NCBI GenBank assembly: GCA_052108535.1
Contig: JBQDZM010000001.1
Span: forward strand, 124,001-188,000
Direction of reading: 5' to 3'
Origin: Galactobacter sp052108535
Lineage (GTDB): Bacteria > Actinomycetota > Actinomycetes > Actinomycetales > Micrococcaceae
Length of the DNA stretch: 64,000 nucleotides
The position numbers were made by a program, and so were the translations under genes. The notes under the pieces are model-generated. The model worked only from the letters and a program-made list of their open reading frames with translations, searched no databases and had not been told where the DNA came from. How positions within the stretch are numbered: the first letter of the stretch is position 1; each line of letters opens with the position of its first letter. This document shows, piece by piece, positions 32,681 through 41,404 of the stretch.

Positions 32681-33563
32681 GTCCAAAGCCGTCGAAAGGC
32701 AGCGTGCATGCGGCCCCGTTGCGGCTGCCCAGTTCCTCCGCCCTGCGGATGATCCGGGCCAGCTGTTCCGGGGCCGTGGTGTGTTCACCGAGTCGATTCG
32801 GTTTCCCCGTGCCGTGGTAATCGGAGGAGCCGGTCACGATGAGGTCGTGTTCCGCCGCCAGGCTCAGCAGCTGCCGCTTCCCGTCCTCACTGTTGTCCCG
32901 GTGATGGACCTCCACACCATCGAGTCCGGCGGCCACCACCGCCAGCATCTCGTGGCGGTCCACGACGCGCCCACGTTTGCCTGCAGCCGGGTGCGCCATG
33001 ACCGCTACACCCCCGGCCGCGTGGATCAGCCGGACGGCCTCGACCGGGTCAAGCGCGGGCGTTCCGACGTAGTACTTATTGCGCGGCGAGAGCAGATCCG
33101 TGAAGGCATCACTGCGCGTGGGCACGATCCCCAGCTGAACGAGCGCGTCGGCGATGTGCGGACGGCCCACGGTGGCCCCCTCCTGCGTCTGTCGAATCAC
33201 GTGGTCCCAGGAGATGGGGAAATCCTCGGCCAGCCGTTGCACCATCCGCTGGGCCCTGGTCTCCCGTTCCAAACGCAGCCGAGCCAAACCGGCCACGAGT
33301 TCCGGCGACGTAGGGTCATGCAGATAGCACAACATGTGAACACTCTTGCCGGAGGCCGGAACCCTGCAGGTGACCTCCATGCCACCCACCCAACCGATGC
33401 CCACACTGTGCGCGGCGGCCTTGGCCTCCGCCCACCCCGCCGTCTGGTCGTGGTCGGTGATGGCCACGATGTCCAGGCCGGACCGGGCCGAGGCGAGGAC
33501 GAGCTCCCCCGGGGCCTCGGTGCCGTCAGAAACCCACGAGTGCGTGTGCAGGTCGATGCGCAT
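32658..33563 (-). CDS. PHP-domain phosphoesterase (YciV/RNase AM-like)
   Basis: The 301-residue protein has the full PHP metal-binding set: MRIDLHTHSWVSDG at the N-terminus, AITDHDQTAGW, GGMEVTC, GRPHIADALV, AVMAHPAAGKRG and VTGSSDYHGTG. This matches the TrpH/YciV branch, members of which hydrolyse 3',5'-nucleoside bisphosphates or trim 5' ends of RNA. TACGCT on the minus strand lies 6 bp before the ATG, a leaderless layout. It converges with the MFS gene, overlapping by 23 bp. Confidence 0.88.
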   Translation of the reverse strand: MRIDLHTHSWVSDGTEAPGELVLASARSGLDIVAITDHDQTAGWAEAKAAAHSVGIGWVGGMEVTCRVPASGKSVHMLCYLHDPTSPELVAGLARLRLERETRAQRMVQRLAEDFPISWDHVIRQTQEGATVGRPHIADALVQLGIVPTRSDAFTDLLSPRNKYYVGTPALDPVEAVRLIHAAGGVAVMAHPAAGKRGRVVDRHEMLAVVAAGLDGVEVHHRDNSEDGKRQLLSLAAEHDLIVTGSSDYHGTGKPNRLGEHTTAPEQLARIIRRAEELGSRNGAACTLPFDGFGLSDLSLK

Positions 33564-33575
33564 GAGTTCAGCGTA
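33564..33575 (-). promoter_or_regulatory. Leaderless promoter box of the PHP gene
   Basis: On the minus strand TACGCT plus 6 bases runs directly into the ATG at 33563. Confidence 0.45.
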
Positions 33576-33676
33576 AGGGACACCGAGTGCGCCCGAGCGT
33601 TGCGCCTGTGACGAAGTTGAGCCTGTGGCGGAAGCGACCCCCCACCGATGGCCCCTGAACCGTCATCGGTGAGACC

Positions 33677-35269
33677 ATGGAACACGTGATGACTCAAAAC
33701 CCAGACCAGGAATCGACGGCCCAGCACGATGGGACCCAGCACGACCAGCCGCTGGAGGACCGCGTCAACAACCGCTCCATGAAGCCCAACTCCGAGGCTT
33801 TCAAGGAGTTCATGGGCTCCAACTGGGCCCCGTCCCAGGACGACGCGACCACCCGGCTGGCTTCCGCAGACTACGCCGCTGAGCGCCGCGCTCAGCTCTC
33901 CGCCCGCTTCCCAGGCGAGCGGCTGGTGATTCCGGCCGGTCCGTTGAAGGTCCGTTCCAACGACTGCGACTACCGTTACCGTCCGCACTCCGGTTTTGCT
34001 CACATGACCGGGTTGGGACAGGACCACGAGCCCGACGCCGTGTTGGTCATGGAACCGACCGAACCCGGTAACGGCGACAACGGCTCCGGTCACACGGCCA
34101 CCCTGTACTTCCGTCCCATGGCCGGACGCGATACCGCCGAGTTCTACTCAGACGCCCGCTCCGGCGAGTTCTGGATCGGGACCCGCCCCACGCTGGACGT
34201 CCTCTCCACTATGACCGGCATCCGCACCGCACACATGGACCTCGAGCTCGAGGACGCCATCACCGCCGGTGCGGGCAACGCCGCTCTCAACGGCGTCTCC
34301 ATCCGTTTGGTGCGCAGTGCCGACGAGACCGTGGACGCCGTCGTGGACACCTCCCGCTACAACACTGGGGTGGACCTGGAAAAGGCTGACCAGCTGGACG
34401 GCGAACTCACCGAGGCGCTCTCCGAGCTGCGCCTGGTGAAGGACGCGTGGGAGATCGAGCAGTTGCGCGCCGCCGTGGATGCCACGGCCAACGGCTTCGA
34501 CAACGTCATCGCGTCACTGCCCCGCGCCATCGACCACAAGCGCGGCGAGCGCGTCGTGGAAGGCGCGTTCTTCGCCCGGGCCCGCGAGGAGGGCAACGAT
34601 CTCGGTTACGAGACCATCGCCGCCGCAGGCAACCATGCCACGATCCTGCACTGGATCCGGAACGAGGGCCAGGTCAACACCGGGGACCTCCTGCTCGTGG
34701 ATGCTGGCGTCGAAGCCGACTCGCTCTACACGGCGGATGTCACCCGCACCGTGCCGGTGGACGGGACGTTCACCGAGGTGCAGGCCCGCGTGTATCAGGC
34801 CGTGCTGGATGCCGCAGATGCGGCGTTCGCCATCGTCAAGCCGGGGATTACCTTCCGAACCGTCCACGAGACCGCGTTGAAGGTCCTCGCCGAGAATCTT
34901 GCTTCCTGGGGCATCCTGCCGGTGTCCGTTGAGGAGGCCACCTCCCCCGCCGGCCAGCAGCACCGCCGCTGGATGCCGCACGGCACCAGCCACCACCTTG
35001 GCCTCGATGTGCACGACTGTGCTCAGGCCCGCCAAGAGCTCTATCAGGACGGTGTCGTCAAGGAGGGCATGGTCTTCACCATCGAACCCGGCCTGTACTT
35101 CAAGGCAGAGGATCTGGCGGTCCCGGCCGAGTACCGCAGCATCGGCGTCCGCATCGAGGACGACATCCTGGTCACCGCTGACGGTGCTGAGCGGCTGACT
35201 GCGGACATCCCGCGCACCATCCCCGAGGTGGAAGCCTGGATGGCCAGGGTCGCTGCCCGCAGCCTCTGA
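33677..35269 (+). CDS. pepP: Xaa-Pro aminopeptidase P (M24B)
   Basis: This metalloenzyme removes an N-terminal residue next to proline. The 530-residue protein has an N-terminal AMP_N domain (YRPHSGFAHMTGLGQDHEPDAVLVM) and a C-terminal pita-bread domain. The five metal ligands are visible: LLVDAGVEADSLYTADVTRT (two Asp), GTSHHLGLDVHD (His), FTIEPGLYF (Glu) and GVRIEDDILVT (Glu). The first ~50 residues are a polar extension rich in Gln/His. ATG 33677 and ATG 33689 are both possible starts. A strong hairpin follows. Confidence 0.93.
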   Translation: MEHVMTQNPDQESTAQHDGTQHDQPLEDRVNNRSMKPNSEAFKEFMGSNWAPSQDDATTRLASADYAAERRAQLSARFPGERLVIPAGPLKVRSNDCDYRYRPHSGFAHMTGLGQDHEPDAVLVMEPTEPGNGDNGSGHTATLYFRPMAGRDTAEFYSDARSGEFWIGTRPTLDVLSTMTGIRTAHMDLELEDAITAGAGNAALNGVSIRLVRSADETVDAVVDTSRYNTGVDLEKADQLDGELTEALSELRLVKDAWEIEQLRAAVDATANGFDNVIASLPRAIDHKRGERVVEGAFFARAREEGNDLGYETIAAAGNHATILHWIRNEGQVNTGDLLLVDAGVEADSLYTADVTRTVPVDGTFTEVQARVYQAVLDAADAAFAIVKPGITFRTVHETALKVLAENLASWGILPVSVEEATSPAGQQHRRWMPHGTSHHLGLDVHDCAQARQELYQDGVVKEGMVFTIEPGLYFKAEDLAVPAEYRSIGVRIEDDILVTADGAERLTADIPRTIPEVEAWMARVAARSL

Positions 35270-35293
35270 GGCATTCTCCGCACAGTACAGATG

Positions 35294-35323
35294 AGGGCGG
35301 GACCCCAACCGGGGTCCCGCCCT
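35294..35323. terminator. Bidirectional terminator between pepP and the acidic-protein gene
   Basis: AGGGCGGGACCCC (35294-35306) pairs perfectly with GGGGTCCCGCCCT (35311-35323) around a 4-base loop AACC, followed by TTGT on the plus strand. Confidence 0.88.
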
Positions 35324-35328
35324 TGTCG

Positions 35329-35817
35329 TCAGAGCCCGTAGGCCTCCGGGTCGGCGTCCATGGCCTGAGCCAGCGCCTCCTCCAGGGCCTCAGAGTCCAG
35401 GGTCTTCTCCCAGCGGGAGTCCAGCGCCTCGACGACATCGGCGATCTTCGCGGCCTTCTTGCTCCTGGAGGACTCGCTGTCCGAGACGCCCGCGTCATCG
35501 TCCTCGTCGTCGAAATCCGGATCGTGGTCCACGGCCTCGACCGCGAAGCCGTCCGCGATCCAGTTCCAAGCCGCTCCGATCTGATCGGCTGCGTCCTTCA
35601 GGTCAAGCGCCCGCAGCGCCTCGACGACGTCCGCCACGAATTCGTCGTCCTGTTCCTCCAGCGCCCCCACGAGGCCGTCCTCGTCGGCGGCCTCCACGAA
35701 ACGCAACGAGGCCTCGAGCCCCAGTGCTGCTTCCGGGATGGGTACGCCGGAAGACAACTGCTGCGCCACCCGCTCCCGCAACCGGACCACGTCATCGATA
35801 CGATCTGCTGCGCTCAT
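35329..35817 (-). CDS. Acidic protein of unknown function
   Basis: The 162-residue protein is not assigned to a family with confidence. It is strongly acidic, with a central DHDPDFDDEDDDAG stretch (~residues 98-111) that separates two helical segments. The first half (RFVEAADEDGLVGALEEQDDEFVADVVEALRAL, helical) loosely recalls DMP19-like proteins, but this is weak. The start ATG overlaps the stop of the upstream stress-type membrane protein gene (ATGA), so they form a pair. It is likely cytoplasmic. Confidence 0.65.
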   Translation of the reverse strand: MSAADRIDDVVRLRERVAQQLSSGVPIPEAALGLEASLRFVEAADEDGLVGALEEQDDEFVADVVEALRALDLKDAADQIGAAWNWIADGFAVEAVDHDPDFDDEDDDAGVSDSESSRSKKAAKIADVVEALDSRWEKTLDSEALEEALAQAMDADPEAYGL

Positions 35818-36686
35818 CGCTGCTCCTGTCCCTGCTCACCCTGCTGATCCTGGTCCGGCGTCTGAACAGGTTCCGCGGCGGTCTCAGTGCCCGACGAGGT
35901 GGGCTCCGCTTCCGCGGGAGCCTCCCCTGTCGCCTGTGCCGCTTCCTCATTGGGCGGCGTCTGTGGCTTCTCGATCCTCACGCCGTAGCGCGGACGGCCG
36001 TCGGCCAGATCTCGGAAGTCGGCCGAGGGGACGGAGGGCTGCTCCACGTCCCCCGTGGCCGGCGTTTCCTGCGGTACGCCCGTTCCCGGCTGCGCTGGCC
36101 CTGGACCCTGCGCTGGGCTGAGACCCTGCGACGGACCGGGCTGCGGCGGCATCTGTACGGGTGCGCCCCATCCGCTCGTGGACGCTGCCTGAGCCGGACG
36201 CATCGGCAGGCGGGAGGCCAACTGCTGTGCCTGCCCCGCCACGGACCGATCCACCACCACGTCCCAGGTGCTCGGCAACACTTGCCGGGTGGACGAGAAA
36301 TCCCGCTTGCCCCTCTGCATGGCGTAGCTGATGACGCTCATGAGCATGAAAAGGACGGCGCCCATCAGGACGGCGGCAATCATGGAGAGGCCACTGACCT
36401 CGTCGCTAGGGGTGAAGAGCATGAGCAAAAGCGCAAAGAAGAGGCCGATCACAGCGCCTTGTGAGGCACCCTGCAACGCCACTCGCGGATAGGAGAGCTT
36501 GGTCTTCACCCGCTCCACGAGTTTGAGGTCGTTGCCGATGATGGACACATTCGCCACGGGGAAATCGTTGTCCGCGAGGTAGTCCACAATCTTCTGGGCG
36601 TCGAGGTAGTTCTCGTAGCGCCCAATCACCTCACCACGCGGAATCGCGGGAAAGATCCTGGCCTGTTCTGGACGTGGGGTCGACAT
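35814..36686 (-). CDS. General-stress-protein-17M-like membrane protein
   Basis: The 290-residue protein opens with IGRYENYLDAQKIVDYLADN and VANVSIIGNDLKLVERV, typical of the YflT/GSP17M-type domain. Next come two membrane segments, SQGAVIGLFFALLLMLF (~65-85) and MIAAVLMGAVLFMLMSVISY (~92-112). After ~residue 150 the tail is Pro/Gln/Gly-rich and probably disordered (PQPGPSQGLSPAQGPGPAQP). The biochemical role of the family is unknown. ATG 36686 is used; ATG 36695 is three codons upstream. The mgtE-like gene is divergent, ~97 bp away. Confidence 0.72.
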   Translation of the reverse strand: MSTPRPEQARIFPAIPRGEVIGRYENYLDAQKIVDYLADNDFPVANVSIIGNDLKLVERVKTKLSYPRVALQGASQGAVIGLFFALLLMLFTPSDEVSGLSMIAAVLMGAVLFMLMSVISYAMQRGKRDFSSTRQVLPSTWDVVVDRSVAGQAQQLASRLPMRPAQAASTSGWGAPVQMPPQPGPSQGLSPAQGPGPAQPGTGVPQETPATGDVEQPSVPSADFRDLADGRPRYGVRIEKPQTPPNEEAAQATGEAPAEAEPTSSGTETAAEPVQTPDQDQQGEQGQEQR

Positions 36687-36769
36687 GTTCTCCATTGTGC
36701 CGCGTCCGCCGTGTGACCGTGCTGTGAGCCTGCCGCGATTCGCCCACGGCGCAAGTGATTCAGGCCCGG

Positions 36770-36783
36770 TAGCCTGGGTGTTT
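36770..36783 (+). promoter_or_regulatory. Leaderless promoter box of the MgtE-N/CBS gene
   Basis: TAGCCT (36770-36775) plus 8 bases precedes GTG 36784; there is no Shine-Dalgarno sequence. Confidence 0.42.
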
Positions 36784-38238
36784 GTGAGCAGCTCCAAGAT
36801 CTTCGTGGCACGACTGCTCGGCCTGGACGTCTTCGATCCCCTGGGAGACCGCCTGGGCCGACTACGCGATGCCGTCGTGTTGAACCGTGGCCCCCACCGC
36901 CGTGCGCTCTGCGTCGGTATCCTCGTGGAGGTCCCGGGCAAGAAGCGCGTCTTCCTGCCCATGACCCGCGTCCAGTCCATCTCCTCTGACCAGGTCATCG
37001 CGACCGGCCTGGTGAACCTGCGGCGCTTCCAGCAGCGTGGCGCGGAGACCCTGGCGGCCGCGGAATTGTTCGACCGGAAGGTCACCTTCCTGGACGGATC
37101 CGGGCAGGGTTTCATCGAGGACATCGGACTCGTCCGTCAATCAGATGGTGACTGGGCCGTTGAGGAGTACTTCGTGCGGCGTGGCGCCCAAGGCGCCTCC
37201 CTGCGTTCTGTCCGGCGCCGTGGTGAATCGGTCCTCGCGGACTGGAACGACGTCGTCTTCGGTGATCTCCAGGAGCCTCAGGGTGCCGCCCAGTTCATCG
37301 AGAATCACGAGGACATGAAGCCGGCCGACTTCGCCGACGCGCTGCATGAGATGAGCAGCAAACGCCGGCTGGAGGTCGCTACCGAGCTGCAGGACGACCG
37401 CCTCGCGGAGATCCTCGGCGAGCTCCCTGACCGCGATCAGGTGGCCATCCTGTCCTCCCTCGACGTGGAACGCGCTGCCGACGTGCTGGAGGAGATGGAT
37501 CCGGACGATGCCGCTGACCTCCTCTCCGAGCTGCCGGAAACCCAGCAGGAATCGCTGCTGCAGTTGATGGCGCCGGAGGAAGCGGACGACGTGCGCCGTC
37601 TGCTGGAGTACCCCGAAGGCACGGCGGGTTCCCTCATGACGCCGGTCCCGATCATCCTTCCACCCGAGGCCTCCGTGGCGGATGCCCTCGCGGCGATCCG
37701 CCGAGAGGACATCTCCCCCGCCCTGGCCGCCATCGTCTACGTGACCCGGCCACCGTTGGAGACCCCGACCGGCCGATACCTTGGACTGGTGCATTTCCAG
37801 GAGCTGCTCCGTGCCGCCCCACCCGAGCAGGTCGGCAAACTCGTGGACACTGACCTCAAACCGGTGGGAGACCTTGACGACATCCAGGAGGTCTCCAGGG
37901 TCCTGGCCAGCTACGACCTCACTGCCGTTCCCGTCGTCAACGAGGAGAAACGCCTGGTGGGCACCGTGACGGTAGACGACGTCCTGGACCACCTCCTGCC
38001 CGACGACTGGCGGGACCATTCCGACGACGCCCCCATCCGGGCGCGCACGCGCCCGTCGCCTCGCTCTCCGCAGCGAGCCGCACGATCCTCGGGGGTCACC
38101 CCGTCTGGCACCGCCGTCTCGGACTCCGCGCGCAGCGCGTCCCGCGGGTCCAGCCTCTGGACGCGGGCCCGCTCCGCGAGGAGGAATGCAGGCATTGCCG
38201 ACAACGAAGAACAGCAGGAGGTGAAACGTGGCGACTGA
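36784..38238 (+). CDS. MgtE N-domain plus CBS-pair protein lacking the channel
   Basis: The 484-residue protein has an N-terminal PRC-barrel-like region (~residues 1-150: LGLDVFDPLGDRLGRLRD), then an MgtE-N superhelix (IENHEDMKPADFADALHEM, LDVERAADVLEEMDPDDAAD). A pair of CBS domains follows (GTAGSLMTPVPIILPPEASV and LASYDLTAVPVVNEEKRLVG). In MgtE channels these parts sense magnesium, but the C-terminal transmembrane channel is absent: after ~residue 425 there is only a basic, Arg/Ser-rich tail. It may regulate a separate membrane partner, and the overlapping DUF1003 gene downstream encodes one candidate. The arrangement recalls M. tuberculosis Rv1232c and neighbours. Confidence 0.85.
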   Translation: MSSSKIFVARLLGLDVFDPLGDRLGRLRDAVVLNRGPHRRALCVGILVEVPGKKRVFLPMTRVQSISSDQVIATGLVNLRRFQQRGAETLAAAELFDRKVTFLDGSGQGFIEDIGLVRQSDGDWAVEEYFVRRGAQGASLRSVRRRGESVLADWNDVVFGDLQEPQGAAQFIENHEDMKPADFADALHEMSSKRRLEVATELQDDRLAEILGELPDRDQVAILSSLDVERAADVLEEMDPDDAADLLSELPETQQESLLQLMAPEEADDVRRLLEYPEGTAGSLMTPVPIILPPEASVADALAAIRREDISPALAAIVYVTRPPLETPTGRYLGLVHFQELLRAAPPEQVGKLVDTDLKPVGDLDDIQEVSRVLASYDLTAVPVVNEEKRLVGTVTVDDVLDHLLPDDWRDHSDDAPIRARTRPSPRSPQRAARSSGVTPSGTAVSDSARSASRGSSLWTRARSARRNAGIADNEEQQEVKRGD

Positions 38239-38860
38239 AAAGAGCAAGCCCACCCGTCGTAACAAGGACAAGAACCGCAATTCGGGGCTGGACACCCCCA
38301 TGTCCCTGCGGCAGCGCAGGGTTCCCAGGCTGATGCCCAACCCGGATGGCTTCGGCTCCGCCACCGAACGTTTCGCCCGGTTCATGGGAACGCCCCAATT
38401 CTTGTTGTGGATGACCATCTTCTGTGCCCTGTGGCTAGCCTGGAACACGGTGGCCCCGCTCGGTTGGCGTTTCGATTCCGCAGCCTTCGGTTTTACGGCG
38501 CTGACGTTGGTGCTCTCGTTGCAAGCCTCCTACGCCGCGCCCCTACTGCTCTTGGCCCAGAACCGGCAGGACGACCGCGACCGCGTGTCTCTGACGGAGG
38601 ACCGGGCCCGCGCCGAACGCAATCTGACTGACACCGAGTACCTGACCCGTGAGATCGCCGGATTGCGACTGGCGATGCGTGATGTCGCCACACGCGACTT
38701 CGTCCGCTCCGAGCTGCGCAACGTCCTTGAGGAACTGTTGGAGGAGCAGGAGGGTGTCTCCGATGCGGCCGCGGCCAGGCGCCGCGAGCGCGAACGCGGC
38801 AAGTTCGAGCGTGACAAGGAACGTGAGGAGAAGGAACGCGAAGAACGGGAGCAGCGATGA
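38228..38860 (+). CDS. DUF1003 membrane protein
   Basis: The 210-residue protein has two membrane helices (FLLWMTIFCALWLAWNTV and FGFTALTLVLSLQASYAAPLLLLAQNRQ, the first ~residues 57-74, the second ~87-112). The RQDDRDRVSLTEDRAR signature of DUF1003 follows. The C-terminal ~50 residues are a charged Glu/Arg coiled-coil tail (RERERGKFERDKEREEKERE). It overlaps the MgtE-N/CBS gene by 11 bp and the mrp gene by 4 bp, so the three genes are translationally coupled. Function is unknown. Confidence 0.87.
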   Translation: MATEKSKPTRRNKDKNRNSGLDTPMSLRQRRVPRLMPNPDGFGSATERFARFMGTPQFLLWMTIFCALWLAWNTVAPLGWRFDSAAFGFTALTLVLSLQASYAAPLLLLAQNRQDDRDRVSLTEDRARAERNLTDTEYLTREIAGLRLAMRDVATRDFVRSELRNVLEELLEEQEGVSDAAAARRRERERGKFERDKEREEKEREEREQR

Positions 38861-39990
38861 GTTCGGGCGCCGCCGGAGCGGCTGACCTCGCCCATGCGGT
38901 TGAAGCCGCCCTTGACCAGGTCATCGACCCCGAGTTGCGCCGCCCCATCACGGACTTAGGAATGGTGGATTCCGTCGAGGCCCTGGCCCCAGGAGAGGTC
39001 AGGGTGGCGGTCTCCCTCACCGTCGCGGGCTGTCCCCTGCGCGGAACCATCGAGGATGACGTACGCCAGGCTGCGCTGGGCGTGGACGGCGTCACCGACG
39101 TAACCGTGCAGGTGGGGTACATGGACCCAGAACGCCGCCGTGCACTGGTGGACTCGCTCAAACGTCATAGCATCAGCTTCGCCGAACCCGGCTCCCTGAC
39201 CAGGGTGATCGCCGTGGCCTCCGGAAAGGGTGGGGTCGGGAAGTCCTCCGTCACCGTCAACCTGGCCGCCGCCATGGCCGCAGACGGACTCAGCGTCGGG
39301 GTGGTTGACGCGGACGTCTTGGGCTTCTCCGTCCCCGGACTGATGGGTGTACAGGGCCGCCCCACACGGGTTGATGAGATGATTCTGCCGCCCGTGGCCC
39401 ACGGGGTGAAGGTCGTCTCCATCGGCATGTTCTCAGACGACAACGCCCCGGTCATGTGGCGAGGTCCCATGCTGCACAGGGCCCTGGAACAATTCCTCAC
39501 CGACGTCCATTTCGGCGACCTCGACGTCCTGTTATTGGATCTTCCCCCAGGTACCGGGGATGTCGCGATCTCCGTGTCCCAGCTGCTCCCCCATGCCGAG
39601 GTACTCGTAGTGACGACGCCCCAAGCCGCGGCCGCAAAGGTCGCCGAACGCGCCGGAACCGCGGCACACCGCACCGGTCAGAAGGTGCTTGGCGTCGTAG
39701 AGAACATGAGCTGGATCGAGCTACCTGACGGCACCCGAATGACCCCGTTCGGGGAAGGCGGCGGGGAGAGCCTGGCCGGCCGCCTGAGCAAGGAGACCGG
39801 GGAATCGGTGCCGCTGTTGGCCAGCGTCCCGCTTGACCCGAGCCTGCGGGCAGGCGGGGACGATGGCCTTCCGGTGGTGTTGTCCCACCCGGATTCGGCG
39901 TCGGCGACGGCCTTGAGGGCCCTCGCCGCACATCTGACGCGCAGGCCGCGCGGTCTGGCGGGTCGACCCTTGGGGCTCACACCGCGCTGA
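38857..39990 (+). CDS. mrp: Mrp/NBP35-type iron-sulfur cluster carrier ATPase
   Basis: Mrp/ApbC proteins bind and deliver Fe-S clusters in an ATP-dependent way. The 377-residue protein has an N-terminal MIP18/DUF59 domain (VIDPELRRPITDLGMV, VAGCPLRGTI) and a deviant Walker A VASGKGGVGKSSVTVNLA. Switch regions VVDADVLGFSVPGLMG and LLDLPPGTGDVAISV follow. The C-x2-C usually found after VENMSW is absent (ELPDGTRMTPFGEGGG); as recalled, mycobacterial Mrp also lacks it. The gene starts with an ATGA overlap with the DUF1003 gene. It converges on tatB. Confidence 0.92.
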   Translation: MSSGAAGAADLAHAVEAALDQVIDPELRRPITDLGMVDSVEALAPGEVRVAVSLTVAGCPLRGTIEDDVRQAALGVDGVTDVTVQVGYMDPERRRALVDSLKRHSISFAEPGSLTRVIAVASGKGGVGKSSVTVNLAAAMAADGLSVGVVDADVLGFSVPGLMGVQGRPTRVDEMILPPVAHGVKVVSIGMFSDDNAPVMWRGPMLHRALEQFLTDVHFGDLDVLLLDLPPGTGDVAISVSQLLPHAEVLVVTTPQAAAAKVAERAGTAAHRTGQKVLGVVENMSWIELPDGTRMTPFGEGGGESLAGRLSKETGESVPLLASVPLDPSLRAGGDDGLPVVLSHPDSASATALRALAAHLTRRPRGLAGRPLGLTPR

Positions 39991-40046
39991 ACTGGCTTAC
40001 ACCGCACCGATGGGGCATGAAGGGGCGGAACGAATATGCGGCCCGC

Positions 40047-40481
40047 TCAGGTGGCCTCGTCGTCGAAGGGGGCTGGAGTTCCGGGCGGCAGGCGGTCGCC
40101 GTCCAGGTCGCGACCAGCGCCAGCGGCGCCCGCGGCGGCCACGCCGACGACGCCAGCCGAACTCGCTCCCCGGGAACCCGCGGAGCCGGCATTTCCGGCG
40201 GAACCCGAGGACGCAGCGTCGGGCATATCGTCGTCGAAGAGCGCGTCCCTGATGATCTTGCGGGGGTCGTACTGGCGAGGATCGAGCTTGCGCCAATCCA
40301 CATCGGCCAGTTCATCTCCGCCTTCTTCCCGAAGGCGTTCCTTGGCGGTGTCGGCGTAGCCGCGCATCTTCTTGATCAGTTGGGTGAGCTGGCGCGTGTA
40401 GCCGGGAAGCTTCTCCGGCCCAAGCACCACCATGGCCACCAAGGCGAGCACGATGAGCTCGCTACCGTTGATCCCGAACAT
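40047..40481 (-). CDS. tatB: Twin-arginine translocation protein TatB
   Basis: The 144-residue protein begins with one membrane helix and the diagnostic hinge, MFGINGSELIVLALVAMVVL then GPEKLPGYTRQL. An amphipathic helix follows (LIKKMRGYADTAKERLREE). The C-terminal ~60 residues are Ala/Gly/Ser-rich and variable. TatB helps recognise folded Tat substrates. It lies 35 bp after the anti-sigma gene on the same strand; in mycobacteria an htrA gene sits between rseA and tatB, but none is present here. Confidence 0.92.
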   Translation of the reverse strand: MFGINGSELIVLALVAMVVLGPEKLPGYTRQLTQLIKKMRGYADTAKERLREEGGDELADVDWRKLDPRQYDPRKIIRDALFDDDMPDAASSGSAGNAGSAGSRGASSAGVVGVAAAGAAGAGRDLDGDRLPPGTPAPFDDEAT

Positions 40482-40516
40482 GACGAAGACTTATCTTACC
40501 GGCAGATCTGACGTGC

Positions 40517-41404
40517 TCAGCGATTCGGTTCCACAAGTTGGGCCCAACCCCGCTGCAGCCGTTCCCACCCGGACACCTTGGAGGAGGCTTTGGCGTCCTC
40601 CACCCGATCGGCAGAGAGGCGTTCCACGCGCGAAACCAGTCGGTCCGTGGTCTCCTCCCCCAACGTGGAACTGATGGCATAACTGCCGCCGTCACGTCCT
40701 TGCAAGGTCGTGGACGTCGCCGAGGTCGTGGTGCGTTCCAGGTCCGGTGCTGCCGCCTCGGACGCGCCGTCTGCCGCAGCACGGGTGGGGGTCGGAGCTG
40801 CGGCGGCATGCGCGCCGCCTTCCAGCCACCGCGACTCCGCAACTACTGCGGTGCGCCCCTTCGTGGTGTAGGTGGTGGACACCGTGACGACGTCCCCGTT
40901 GCGGTATCCCATCACCTTGGCGGTGGGCAATCCCATGGGCGTCAGGTCCGCACATGTCCAACCGGCCCGCCGCAATTCGGCGACCTCGGCTTGTGTCAGT
41001 TCCACGCCGGCCACCGTGAAGTCCTCGGCGGATTCCGCCAACACGTTGTTCACCTTGCCGCCGGCATGCCAGGCAGCCAGCAGGACGGAAACGAACGCGA
41101 TAAGAGTGAACAGTGATCCAAGCACCGGCACCGAATTCGACATCAGGCGCCGTGGTCGGGTGACCAGGTCGTTGGGTGCCGTGTCCACACCGGCATCCAC
41201 CAGCGAGGAGAGCACCTCGTCCGGCCGGGTCGACGTACGGCGGAGTCTGCGCCGTACCTGAGCCACCTGGTCACGACAGCGTGCGCAACGCTGGAGATGG
41301 ACCTCCATCACCGCGCACTTGCGGCCGCGCATCCGTCCGCGCACGTAGTCGTCGATCCACTCGTCCTGGTGAAGCAGAGCGCCTCGCATCAAGGGCATCA
41401 TCAT
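40517..41404 (-). CDS. rseA: Zinc-binding anti-sigma factor (RseA-like)
   Basis: The 295-residue protein carries a ZAS-type motif H-x3-C-x2-C (HLQRCARC, ~residues 36-43) near its N-terminus, which in the family holds the ECF sigma factor inactive. A single membrane helix follows (VLGSLFTLIAFVSVLLAAW, ~residues 93-111), with a ~180-residue segment after it that includes an Ala/Thr-rich stretch. Some RseA proteins lack a membrane helix; this one is predicted to be membrane-anchored. The start ATG overlaps the sigma factor stop by 4 bp. Confidence 0.88.
   Translation of the reverse strand: MMMPLMRGALLHQDEWIDDYVRGRMRGRKCAVMEVHLQRCARCRDQVAQVRRRLRRTSTRPDEVLSSLVDAGVDTAPNDLVTRPRRLMSNSVPVLGSLFTLIAFVSVLLAAWHAGGKVNNVLAESAEDFTVAGVELTQAEVAELRRAGWTCADLTPMGLPTAKVMGYRNGDVVTVSTTYTTKGRTAVVAESRWLEGGAHAAAAPTPTRAAADGASEAAAPDLERTTTSATSTTLQGRDGGSYAISSTLGEETTDRLVSRVERLSADRVEDAKASSKVSGWERLQRGWAQLVEPNR

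Noticed and set aside
35329..35817. Assignment of the acidic protein to the DNA-mimic DMP19 family
   Set aside because: Only the general acidic and helical character matches; no specific motif was found.
36687..36783. Magnesium riboswitch upstream of the MgtE-N/CBS gene
   Set aside because: The -10 box lies only 8 bp before the start codon, leaving no room for a leader RNA.
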